Source: an uncultured Methanobrevibacter sp. (GTDB lineage: Archaea; Methanobacteriota; Methanobacteria; Methanobacteriales; Methanobacteriaceae). Taken from it: a stretch of DNA of 42,691 bases. Location: assembly GCF_947170395.1 (NCBI RefSeq), contig NZ_CAMVTE010000020.1, positions 1 through 42,691 of the forward strand, given 5' to 3'. Positions 9,029 through 16,850 of this stretch are shown here, piece by piece (position 1 is the stretch's first letter; the number at the start of each line of letters is the position of its first letter). The translations under genes were made by a program, and so were the position numbers. The notes under the pieces are model-generated. The model saw nothing but the letters and a program-made list of their open reading frames with translations, did no database searches and had not been told where the DNA came from.

Positions 9029-10102
9029 ATGTTAAGCAAATTAAAAAGCATGTCATTAGGCGAAAAGGGGATTTTGATATTATTTTCAATATTATTTATT
9101 TTCAATATCGCTTTTTTCATTAATGTATTTGCGTATATGGTTATCATTGAACATATTGACATTGCAATCCTGCATGACCTTTTAACAGTAATAGCTGCAA
9201 TCATTATTTTAGGTTTCATTTCCACCAGACTTCCCAGACTTAAGGAAGTTACGGACGGATCCATTTATGAAATTGCCTACCTGATTATTATGGGTTTGTT
9301 AAGCCTTACCATTTCTTATTTTAATAAGTCTGCGAATGGAGAATCACTATGGGCTCCGTTTTTAGAAATGTTTAAAATGCTTTCAGTAATTTTGATTTTA
9401 ACTTATATAGCAACAAAATCCAAAAGTTTCAAGGCAGTGGTTAAGGGAAACAGTTCCCCCAGAACCATATTATGGCAGATAGTCATATGTGCCGTACTAG
9501 GAATTCTTGCATCATATTTCACTATGGACGTCAACGGGGTTCCGGCCAATTCCAGGGGATTGGTCGTGATGATATCAGGATTGCTTGGAGGACCCTATGT
9601 GGGAATACCCGTTGCACTGATATCCGGTCTTTGGAGATTGACTCTAGGAGGCACTACCGCCGTAGCATGCTGCGTTGCAACAATAATGGCAGGAATAGTT
9701 GGAAGTACAGTCCATATATTGAATGGAGGCAAATTTTTAAAGTCATATAAAGCTGCACTTTTAATGCTTCTGTTTAGCGGTTTTGATATGTTCCTAATAA
9801 CTGTCCTCACCCCAAGACCTGAGGGAGTCCTAATTGCCAATTCACTATATGCACCAATGACATTCGCGTCAGTTCTTGGAATAATTTTATTCAGCATATT
9901 TTTAACTGAGAAAAAAGAAGAAGTGAATGAAGAGTTGAAACAGACCATTATGGACAATACCGCTAGAATTTCAGACAACTCAGACATAATAAACCTGAAT
10001 ACCGACAGGATAATTGAAATATCGCTAGAATTAAAGGAGTATAAGGAAAAGGTCGACAAATTGGAACAGGAACTGAAAGAATTGAAAGACAAACACGATT
10101 AA
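9029..10102 (+). CDS. LytS-type 5TM receptor (5TMR_LYT-like) membrane protein with C-terminal coiled coil
   Basis: A 357-residue membrane protein. The N-terminal 140 residues contain several transmembrane helices. Residues about 150-300 match the 5TM-5TMR_LYT sensor domain of LytS-type kinases: the sequence VNGVPANSRGLVVMISGLLG, then GGPYVG, GLWRLTLGGTTA, and a Cys-Cys-containing ATIMAG segment. In bacteria this domain sits in front of histidine kinase or GGDEF output domains. Here it is followed only by about 55 charged residues with heptad-like character (EYKEKVDKLEQELKELKDK), predicted as a coiled coil. No kinase, HAMP or cyclase motif is present, so signalling would need a partner, or the protein may be structural or transport-related. 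ATG 9029 follows a weak GGGC element. It lies 61 bp downstream of the transporter on the same strand. Confidence 0.7.
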   Translation: MLSKLKSMSLGEKGILILFSILFIFNIAFFINVFAYMVIIEHIDIAILHDLLTVIAAIIILGFISTRLPRLKEVTDGSIYEIAYLIIMGLLSLTISYFNKSANGESLWAPFLEMFKMLSVILILTYIATKSKSFKAVVKGNSSPRTILWQIVICAVLGILASYFTMDVNGVPANSRGLVVMISGLLGGPYVGIPVALISGLWRLTLGGTTAVACCVATIMAGIVGSTVHILNGGKFLKSYKAALLMLLFSGFDMFLITVLTPRPEGVLIANSLYAPMTFASVLGIILFSIFLTEKKEEVNEELKQTIMDNTARISDNSDIINLNTDRIIEISLELKEYKEKVDKLEQELKELKDKHD

Positions 10103-10130
10103 ATGATTATTTTTGCAAAATTAAAAAAAG

Positions 10131-10151
10131 AAAGGATAAATATTATCCTTT
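10131..10151 (-). terminator. Intrinsic terminator of the alaS-like remnant
   Basis: A perfect 9-bp inverted repeat (AAAGGATAA/TTATCCTTT) with a 3-nt loop spans the TAA stop of the alaS-like tail. On the minus strand it is followed by CTTTTTTTAATTTT, a U-rich tract. It may also end the plus-strand gene that stops at 10102. Confidence 0.6.
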
Positions 10152-10463
10152 GATTAAATCTACTGCAGTCTGAATGGCTTCATCCATCTTATCCGCATTT
10201 TTACCTGCGCCTTGTGCCAGTGTCAGACGGCCACCACCGCCACCACCTAAAACGCCTGCAGCTGTTTTGTTATCAACAAAATTACAATTTGACACAGTAC
10301 CTGAGTCCATGTTTATAACACCACCATCTCTATTTGCAGTGTTGTTAGTAAAATAACTATTAATCATGCTAGGTGGGAAATGATTGGTTACATATTTAAC
10401 GTCAAAGCATGGGACAAATGTGGTTAGATGTTTAAAATAACCAAACTGTAATGGTAGTTGCAA
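10143..10463 (-). pseudogene. Chimeric remnant: ALP beta-helix fragment fused to 3' end of alanyl-tRNA synthetase gene
   Basis: A 106-codon reading frame with two unrelated halves. The C-terminal ~35 residues, containing AAGVLGGGGGGR, LAQGAGKN, then DKMDEAIQTAVDLI, match the extreme C-terminus of alanyl-tRNA synthetase, where a glycine-rich loop precedes a final helix. The middle (MINSYFTNNTANRDGG to NCNFVDNK) is ALP beta-helix repeat. The first ~30 residues resemble nothing I recognise. The join lies near 10255-10262. None of the AlaRS catalytic, editing or zinc motifs is present, so this cannot be a functional synthetase. The fragment keeps the stop codon and a terminator-like hairpin, as if the 3' end of an alaS gene had been joined to ALP sequence by recombination. 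I consider it a non-functional scar. Confidence 0.7.
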
Positions 10464-10753
10464 CAGAATTGGATGTGGAAAGAAGAGTAGTTTATTATAT
10501 AAATGCTTTAAAAAGAGAGAGTTGTGGTGTTTAAGTGACTAGTTTAAACACCATGTGTTTTTTCTAAGGAAAATTATATATTGGCAGATTTTTTTAATTT
10601 TCCGAACGACTTGTATCAAATTAGCAAATTGTGAGAAATCTAATTTAACACAGACTAATTTTGGAGAGTATCATTATTTGACTAATGATTTTAGGCATGC
10701 CTAAATTATATTGCAACCAATCAAAAAAAGAAAAATGGTGATGTCTGTGGTTT
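10464..10753. other. Gene-free stretch with one hairpin
   Basis: This 290-bp AT-rich stretch has no convincing gene. At 10526-10552 there is a hairpin (GGTGTTTAA paired with TTTAAACACC, 8-9 nt loop) followed on the plus strand by TTTTTT at 10558-10563. It could be a terminator, but no plus-strand gene immediately precedes it. The rest shows no repeats or RNA gene that I can recognise. Confidence 0.35.
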
Positions 10754-10984
10754 TTACTGTCCGTTTACGACCTTCACTTCATTATATGTTGCATACAGTG
10801 AATAAATCCATATTATGAAGACAACAATACCAAAGATTTGGTTTACGAAAAGGTATAATACCTCAGCTATTATTGCAATCACTGCTAAAATGATTCCTTT
10901 CTGAACATCTCCTGCATAGATTAATCCCAAACCTGACCATATTAATGAAAGGACCAATGCAATTATCATATTCTTTTTTGCCAT
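10754..10984 (-). CDS. Small TM2-domain-like membrane protein
   Basis: A 76-residue protein beginning MAKKNMIIALVLS. It has a first hydrophobic segment (residues ~6-25), then YAGDVQKG, then a longer hydrophobic region that may form one or two further helices. The Gly-rich turn followed by a short polar link and a second membrane segment (SGLGLIYAGDVQKGI) resembles TM2-domain proteins, which are small membrane proteins of unknown function. ATG 10984-10982 is preferred over the GTG two codons upstream because AGAGGTG lies about 5 nt before it. The gene sits between the chimeric remnant and the decayed second ALP and has its own upstream AT-rich region. Function unknown. Confidence 0.7.
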   Translation of the reverse strand: MAKKNMIIALVLSLIWSGLGLIYAGDVQKGIILAVIAIIAEVLYLFVNQIFGIVVFIIWIYSLYATYNEVKVVNGQ

Positions 10985-11096
10985 TATCACACCTCTTTAT
11001 TTGATGAAAATACTTTGTAACATAATTTATTTAATATTTTGTTTTAATATGAAATATTATTTTTACATTCTATTGAAAATAGTGAATTCTATAACT

Positions 11097-12502
11097 TCAT
11101 TGACATTTCCAATCAAAAGATAAATTACAATTTGTTACAGTAGTAGGGTTAAAAGAATTTCCGAAAAAGATAGCGCCACCCTTACTATCATCACCAGTTG
11201 CTTTGTTGTCAGCAAAACTACAATTTATAATCTCACCAGCATTAGAGAAATAAATTGCGCCACCATTTTCAGCGTGGTTATTCTTAAATGAAACTTCTTT
11301 AATACTGCCAGCACCAGCAGCTATTGCACCGCCGTTAATCGCAGAATTAGCAATAAATTCTCCATTGAATATAATGTTTTCAAAGCTTTCAAAGAAATTA
11401 ACTCCTCCGCATTTAGGAGCAGTATTGGCAATGAAATTGCTGTTGAATGTAATGTTATGAGGAGTTTGACGATAATTTACACCCCCACTATTTAACGCTG
11501 CAGTATTGTTTATAAAATCAGCGGTGAATACACAATTTGTTGACACATCTTTGAATGTTATTGCTCCACCGTTTCCAACAGATGGATCAACTTTTCCTAA
11601 AGCTCTGTTGCTTGTGAAATAACCTGTAAAGTTATTGTTATTGGTAGTGTTGTAGAAAAATATTGCTCCTCCGCATGATTCGGCAACATTAAATGTGAAG
11701 TTTGAGTCAAATTTATTATTATTTGCCTTTTTGTAAAAAAAGATTGCGCCGCCCTAGAGTGCGTAATTGTTTTCGAAAATGCTTTCAAAACTATTGTTTT
11801 CAGCCAAACTGGAGAAAAATATTGCTCCGCCACTTGCTTTTCTTGCGTTGTTGTTATAGAATTGGGATGAAAAATTATTATTTATTGATTTCCCTTTGAC
11901 ATATATTGCCCCACCTGCCCGTTCAGCATTATTGTCTTTAAAACAACCAAGAACTGTTACATTATTAATGTCACTGTTAAAGTATATTGCTCCACCATTG
12001 TAAGCTGAGTTATTAGTAAAATTACAGTTTATAATTTCTAAAGTAGTATTTTCACAAATAATTGCACCCCCAGAATTAGAACAACCATTTATGAAGTTAA
12101 TGTAACGTTATTTGCTGTAATATTGAATATTCTTGCAAGGCCTCCACCATCGAGTGTGTGTCCTTGTCCGTCAACAGTGAAATCTGCCTTGTCAATCACG
12201 ATTCCAGTTGTATAATTAGAATCATTTTTAGGATTATACGTGTAATTTTTTGTTAATTGTATTGTGCTTGTTGCTGAGTTGGCAATTTCGGTATTTAAAG
12301 TTGAAAAATCGCTAATCTCATTTTCTCCATCTGTTAATATTTCTTCAGTATATGAATTGGATTGTGTTATTATTTCACCAGCATTAATACCATTATCTTG
12401 TGCTATTATTTCATCAGGAGCATTGTTATCTGCTGCACTTATACAAGATAAACTGATTAAAGCAAATAAAATCATTATGGTGACTATGACTTTTTGTTTA
12501 AT
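11097..12502 (-). pseudogene. Decayed second adhesin-like protein (frameshift plus in-frame stop)
   Basis: A signal peptide (Met-Lys-Gln-Lys, hydrophobic core, SCISAADN) and an N-terminal region (STIQLTKNYTYNP, VDGQGHTLDGGG, ARIFNITANNVTL) lead into beta-helix repeats, as in the giant ALP. The frame breaks at 12101/12102. Compared with the homologous GTTACCCTGAAAAACATTAA of the giant ALP (near 6855-6875), ten bases are missing, which creates a TAA at 12091-12089. In the restored frame the beta-helix repeats continue (GGAIYF, NNSA, GGAIFF) down to a TAG at 11756-11754, then on to a TGA at 11099-11097. The protein would also end inside the beta-helix. The apparent start is ATT at 12502-12500, 7 nt after GAGG. 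Two lesions and an abrupt end support a pseudogene, although the 124-residue tail fragment before the final stop remains open. Confidence 0.85.
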
Positions 12503-12513
12503 AAAAATTCCTC
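12500..12513 (-). promoter_or_regulatory. Shine-Dalgarno plus apparent ATT initiation codon of second ALP
   Basis: GAGG (12513-12510) is followed after 7 nt by ATT AAA CAA AAA, which encodes the basic n-region of a signal peptide. The first in-frame ATG is nine codons later (12475-12473), inside the hydrophobic core. The layout matches the giant ALP start at 7228. Confidence 0.55.
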
Positions 12514-12650
12514 ATATTGTATAAACTAATATAATATTATGTTTGTTTAAATAGGATATAAAATTTTTTTTAAAGGAAAAAATGCATTGTTCTCTAATCA
12601 AAAAGATGAAGTATTTTTTGCAAAATTCTCATGAAAAATTGGTGTTTTTT

Positions 12651-13292
12651 TTAAAAATTTTTTTCTACAAGAAAAGCAATATGGTCTTTTTCGTAAGGTT
12701 CCAGTTTGACTTTTTCAACAATTTTAAAACCTTTTTCCTTTAATTTCTTTTCCTGTTCCTTGAAAATCTTTTTTGGCTTTTGCACTACGTCAATACTTCT
12801 GGCTTTTATCATTAAAAGACCAACACCATCATCCTTTGCAAATAAATTCATGTTTCTCATAAATAATTCGCTCTGTGTTGGCTGGGCAACATCACAGTAT
12901 ACTAAGTCTGATTTTTCAACTATGTTGAGATATCCTTTGGGTTTGGTTGCATCTCCTAAAATAGGAGCGATATTAATCCTTTGTCTTGAAAGTTGAACCA
13001 ATTTTTTAGCTGTTGTTGGTGAAAATTCAACAGCATATATTCTTCCATTGATTGCAATGTCTGAAATGTGGGAAACTGTAGTTCCGGTTGATGCACCTAA
13101 GTACAGGACTTTTGAGGTGTCCATAATCTCCAGATTTTCCAACCCGTTTAAAAGAGCAGCAGCCAATTTTGACCTTCTAGGATTCCATATCCTATATTCC
13201 ACATCTTCTTCGATTAACTCCTCGCCATAAACTGAAATTCCTGGAGTTAAATTTTTGGTGGCTATGTTTCCATCTTTAAAATAAACATTCAT
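12651..13292 (-). CDS. flpA: Fibrillarin-like rRNA/tRNA 2'-O-methyltransferase
   Basis: A 213-residue archaeal fibrillarin, the SAM-dependent 2'-O-methyltransferase of the box C/D sRNP that methylates rRNA and tRNA at guide-specified sites. Visible features are YRIWNPRRSKLAAAL near residue 33, the SAM-binding VLYLGASTGTTVSH near 63, the acidic end of strand 2 (YAVEFSP), and DVAQPTQ near 134. Length is typical. It lies 3 bp after the stop of nop5, encoding its sRNP partner, and the two form an operon. The ATG at 13292 is the natural start (MNVYFKDGN). A T-rich tract follows the stop. L7Ae, the third protein of the particle, is not in the window. Confidence 0.97.
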   Translation of the reverse strand: MNVYFKDGNIATKNLTPGISVYGEELIEEDVEYRIWNPRRSKLAAALLNGLENLEIMDTSKVLYLGASTGTTVSHISDIAINGRIYAVEFSPTTAKKLVQLSRQRINIAPILGDATKPKGYLNIVEKSDLVYCDVAQPTQSELFMRNMNLFAKDDGVGLLMIKARSIDVVQKPKKIFKEQEKKLKEKGFKIVEKVKLEPYEKDHIAFLVEKNF

Positions 13293-13295
13293 GGT

Positions 13296-14447
13296 CTATC
13301 TCCTTTTTTTCCTTTTTTTACCTTTTTTCTTCTTGTTTTTGGATTTGACCTTTTCTTCTTTCCTTTTTTTAGTGGTTTTTGTTGGAAATGGATTATTTTT
13401 CTCAATTTCTTCTACTTTTTCAATAAAATCATCATATGCATTTTCATCAAATGTTTTGGTAAAAACGTCACGTCGGACGGCCAGTGAAATCTTACCTGCA
13501 AGCATCCTTGCGATTTTTCCGCGATTCCACCATTTGGCACCTCTTACCTGCGGGTGTTGGTAAATCAAACCATATTTTGGAGGTCTGTCCCCACTTTTTA
13601 AATGCCTGAACAATGCCTTTTCAGCACCCATTATCTGGACGGTGCTTGAAGGGTATATTGCAAGTCTTTTAAGTCCTCCTGCATGGGATATTAACTTGGC
13701 GCCTAAAGATGATCCTACCAGCAATCTTAAGTTAGGTGCAATGGATTCCATTTTGGCGTCAATATATTCTTCAATATCCTTTCTTGTCTGCTGGAGATCA
13801 TATATGGATTTCGCATACCTGTTCATTATTTCCAAATCCTGAGGATTGATGTCGTCCTCCAGATCAAGGACATTGGTTGGGAATGCTTCGGGCTTTGCCT
13901 CTATGATATTTTCTTTGGTTTTATTTTGGGAAATAAGTCTGATGTATGTTTCATTGCTTCTAATGACATCCATTTCAGGGAAATACAGTGCATACCATTC
14001 CCTGATTCTTTCAATCAATTTGGAAATTGTCTCATCAATCTCATCTATGGAATTAATAGCTTGTATCAGGTGTTTGTCTTCACTTGCGGATTCCTTTTTA
14101 ATTTTATAGATTGCCAATCTCTGATAAATTTCTGCAATGTCTTTTTTATTCAGGCCAAATTTATCATAATTGTTTCTAAGGTATTCTCCGCCCTGATTAG
14201 GGGTTTGAATTTTGATTTTATCATTTCCGTAATCTGATAATCGCTTGTTTGATTCGATTATTATTTCATCATAGTCCTCAGAGACTTTTTTTATAATTTC
14301 AGCTTCTTCGCAAACGATTTGCTTTTCTTCAATTTCAGCCAGTCTGGTGATTATTTCAGCTTCCGGAAACAATTCCTCTGCTATCAGTTCATTTTTATCA
14401 TTGAAAGCTAAAAATCCCTTAATCGAGTAAGTTATATAACATTCCAT
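13296..14447 (-). CDS. nop5: NOP5/NOP56 family C/D-box RNP scaffold protein
   Basis: A 383-residue core protein of the archaeal C/D sRNP. It dimerises through a central coiled coil and bridges fibrillarin to the L7Ae-bound guide RNA. The N-terminal domain binds fibrillarin. The coiled coil lies near residues 110-230. The Nop domain follows, with GSSLGAKLISHAGGLKRLA near 245, STVQIMGAEKALFRHLK, and PKYGLIYQHP through RGKIARMLA. The tail is about 30 residues, very rich in Lys and Arg. No clear Shine-Dalgarno precedes ATG 14447 and an AT-rich TATA-like stretch lies about 25 nt upstream, so the mRNA may be leaderless. It is divergent from the coiled-coil gene at 14557 and co-transcribed with flpA. 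Confidence 0.96.
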   Translation of the reverse strand: MECYITYSIKGFLAFNDKNELIAEELFPEAEIITRLAEIEEKQIVCEEAEIIKKVSEDYDEIIIESNKRLSDYGNDKIKIQTPNQGGEYLRNNYDKFGLNKKDIAEIYQRLAIYKIKKESASEDKHLIQAINSIDEIDETISKLIERIREWYALYFPEMDVIRSNETYIRLISQNKTKENIIEAKPEAFPTNVLDLEDDINPQDLEIMNRYAKSIYDLQQTRKDIEEYIDAKMESIAPNLRLLVGSSLGAKLISHAGGLKRLAIYPSSTVQIMGAEKALFRHLKSGDRPPKYGLIYQHPQVRGAKWWNRGKIARMLAGKISLAVRRDVFTKTFDENAYDDFIEKVEEIEKNNPFPTKTTKKRKEEKVKSKNKKKKGKKRKKRR

Positions 14448-14556
14448 GATTTAACATATTTTTTTTATTTTTAATAAATATTATGAAAAACTTTAATTTA
14501 TTTAAATGTCAAATTAAATTCTATACAAAAATTTGCTATTTTTTGGATTTGTAATT

Positions 14557-15096
14557 ATGTCAGATGAAGGTTGGGATGATTTAAAATATGAATTGGAACT
14601 TAAAAATGCAGAAATCGATGAACTTACCATGGAGCTTCAGCAAAAAACAGATGAAATCAACAAATTGAAACTCTATTCAACAAAATTGAAGTATCAAAAC
14701 AAGAATCTGGAAGATAAGCTGGACACTAAAATTGATTATGATAAGGCAACAATGAAGGAGCTCGATGACTTGTCCGAAAAAATCAAGGAAAAGGAAGAAA
14801 TCATTGAAGACAAACAGGATCAGGTAAAATATCTCAGATCATTAATTGATGATTATCGAAATCAGATTACTGCAAATACAGAAAACCTGGAAGTCCAAAT
14901 AAGAAAGATTTCAAAGACATATGAAGATTTGCTTAAACAGAAGGACATGATAATCGAAAAGCAGGATGAACAAATTTCCAATTTAATCAAATCCAAGGAA
15001 GAAATCATCAAATCCAATAAGACCAATGTCATTAGCTTAAAATTACAAAATGAAAAATATCAGGAAATCATTGATAAATTAACAAAAACTAATTAA
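14557..15096 (+). CDS. Coiled-coil protein of unknown function
   Basis: A 179-residue, strongly charged protein that is almost wholly predicted coiled coil. Heptad-like runs extend from about residue 10 (LKYELELKNAEIDELTMELQ) to the end, with many Lys and Glu and no Cys, membrane segment or catalytic motif. I do not recognise a family. I chose ATG 14557 (MSDEGWDD) over a TTG eight codons upstream because the shorter form starts with a typical acidic N-terminus and the extension is hydrophobic. It is 24 bp upstream of pyrD on the same strand, so the two may be co-transcribed, and it is divergent from nop5. A structural or scaffolding role is only a guess. Confidence 0.75.
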   Translation: MSDEGWDDLKYELELKNAEIDELTMELQQKTDEINKLKLYSTKLKYQNKNLEDKLDTKIDYDKATMKELDDLSEKIKEKEEIIEDKQDQVKYLRSLIDDYRNQITANTENLEVQIRKISKTYEDLLKQKDMIIEKQDEQISNLIKSKEEIIKSNKTNVISLKLQNEKYQEIIDKLTKTN

Positions 15097-15120
15097 ACAA
15101 TTAATTACAAAGTTGATATT

Positions 15121-16032
15121 ATGTTAAAAACAAATGTTTGCGGAGTGGAATTCAGAAATCCGTTGATGCTGGCTGCAGGTATAATGGGCAGCAATGCATC
15201 ATCCATGAACTGGATTTTAAAATCAGGTGCCGGAGGAGTTGTTTCAAAATCTTTTTCCCTAAATCCTCATCCGGGTTATCCAAACCCTACAACCGTTGCA
15301 GTTGAAGGAGGCATTTTAAATGCTATTGGACTTTCAAATCCTGGTGTGGATAATTTTAAAGAAGAATTGAAAAGAATTGAAAGGGACGGTAATGTTGTCA
15401 TTGCTTCAATTTATGGTGCAACTCCCGATGAGTTTTCCAAACTTGTAGGGGAAGTTCAGGAATATGTTGACATGATTGAACTGAACATATCCTGTCCTCA
15501 TGCAATGGAAGGTTTTGGAGCATCAATAGGTCAGGATTGCAATTTAAGTCACACAATTGTGTCAGCTGCAAAAGATGCTGCTGATGTTCCTATAATTGCA
15601 AAATTGACTCCTAATGTCACTGACATTACCGAAATCGCCAAAACCTGTGAGGATGCAGGCGCTGATGCATTGTCTCTTATTAACACATTGGGTCCGGGGA
15701 TGAAAATCAATATCGACGTTGCCCGTCCTGTGCTGTTTCATAAATCAGGAGGCATGAGTGGCCGTGCAATAAAACCTATTGCTGTAAGCAATGTCTATTC
15801 AGTTTATGAAGCTGTTGACATTCCATTAATCGGTGTTGGTGGAATATATACTTTTGAAGATGTTGTTGAATTTATTTTTGCAGGTGCAAGGGCGGTTCAA
15901 ATAGGCACTGCCATAATGGATGAAGGTGTTGATGTTTTCTCAAAGATTAATGAAGGCCTTGAAAGGTTTATGTCCGAAAAAGGATATGCATCAATCGATG
16001 AGATGGTAGGACTTGCACACAGGGAGTTGTAA
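15121..16032 (+). CDS. pyrD: Dihydroorotate dehydrogenase, class 1B catalytic subunit
   Basis: A 303-residue FMN-dependent TIM-barrel enzyme oxidising dihydroorotate to orotate in pyrimidine synthesis. Class 1B features are visible: FRNPLMLAAGIMG at residue 11, the NAIGLSNPG segment near 66, the active-site loop ELNISCPH near 122 with the catalytic Cys, KLTPNVTDI near 163, and the FMN phosphate site GVGGIY plus GARAVQIGTA near 240-260. The next gene, two bases after the stop, encodes the PyrK electron-transfer subunit. This pairing defines class 1B (NAD+-linked) enzymes. Confidence 0.96.
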   Translation: MLKTNVCGVEFRNPLMLAAGIMGSNASSMNWILKSGAGGVVSKSFSLNPHPGYPNPTTVAVEGGILNAIGLSNPGVDNFKEELKRIERDGNVVIASIYGATPDEFSKLVGEVQEYVDMIELNISCPHAMEGFGASIGQDCNLSHTIVSAAKDAADVPIIAKLTPNVTDITEIAKTCEDAGADALSLINTLGPGMKINIDVARPVLFHKSGGMSGRAIKPIAVSNVYSVYEAVDIPLIGVGGIYTFEDVVEFIFAGARAVQIGTAIMDEGVDVFSKINEGLERFMSEKGYASIDEMVGLAHREL

Positions 16033-16034
16033 AC

Positions 16035-16835
16035 ATGATTAACGAACCTAAAATAGTGGAAATTAAAGAGATTACTGATGAAACTCCTACAATCAAGACT
16101 TTCAAATTTGATTGGGACATGGAAAAGTTAGGTCGTCCGAATCCCGGTGAGTTTGTAATGGTCTGGAATTTCAGAAACGAAAAGCCGATGTCCATTTCCC
16201 AGATTAACGATAATGAACTGGCAATCACAGTTAAAAATATCGGTGAATTCACTTCCCAACTCCATGAACTGAAAATTGGAGACCAGATTGGTGTTAGGGG
16301 CAGCTACGGCAATGGCTTTGACAATTCCTTTGAAGGCAAAAACCTGTTGGCTATCGGTGGAGGTGTCGGAATGGCGCCTATTAATGCAATAGCCAGTGAT
16401 TTGGTTAAAAAAGGAAATAATGTTGACGTTGTGGCGGCAGCAGTTACCAGGGATGAACTGTTATATGTGGATAATCTCAAAAAGTTGGGTGCCAATATCC
16501 ATCCGTGCACAGATGACGGAAGTTTCGGATTTAAAGGATTTGCAACAGACTGTACTTTGGAGCTGCTTGAAAGTTCATCTTATGATTATGCATTTGTCTG
16601 CGGTCCTGAAATAATGATGAAGGGTATCTTTGATATTCTTGAAGATGCTTCAATACCTGCGCAATATTCCCTTGAAAGATATATGAAATGCGCCCTAGGA
16701 GTGTGCGGCCAATGCTGCGTTGATGGAGAAGGATGGAGAATCTGTGTGGAAGGGCCTGTCTTTGAAAACGATAAGATTTATCAGATTTCTGAATTCGGAA
16801 AATATAGAAGAGATGCCTGTGGCGTAAAATACTGA
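16035..16835 (+). CDS. pyrK: Dihydroorotate dehydrogenase electron transfer subunit
   Basis: A 266-residue iron-sulfur flavoprotein that passes electrons from PyrD to NAD+. The order is an N-terminal FAD-binding barrel (PGEFVMVWNF near residue 36 and PMSIS near 50), a nucleotide-binding domain (AIGGGVGMAPI near 106, VCGPEIMM near 190), and a C-terminal [2Fe-2S] site. The cluster cysteines are visible as C219, C224, C227 and C237 in the segment MKCALGVCGQCC...RICVEGPVF. The start at 16035 is two bases after the pyrD stop, consistent with translational coupling. Confidence 0.96.
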   Translation: MINEPKIVEIKEITDETPTIKTFKFDWDMEKLGRPNPGEFVMVWNFRNEKPMSISQINDNELAITVKNIGEFTSQLHELKIGDQIGVRGSYGNGFDNSFEGKNLLAIGGGVGMAPINAIASDLVKKGNNVDVVAAAVTRDELLYVDNLKKLGANIHPCTDDGSFGFKGFATDCTLELLESSSYDYAFVCGPEIMMKGIFDILEDASIPAQYSLERYMKCALGVCGQCCVDGEGWRICVEGPVFENDKIYQISEFGKYRRDACGVKY

Positions 16836-16850
16836 TTTAAGGATGATATT

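Noticed and set aside
10526-10563. Hairpin plus T-run as terminator of a hidden plus-strand gene
   Set aside because: No plausible plus-strand gene ends here; it is noted only as a hairpin in the gene-free stretch.
11754-11756. In-frame TAG in the second ALP read as pyrrolysine
   Set aside because: Methanobrevibacter is not known to encode pyrrolysine, the gene already has a frameshift, and the codon replaces an ordinary residue of a beta-helix repeat. Decay is simpler.
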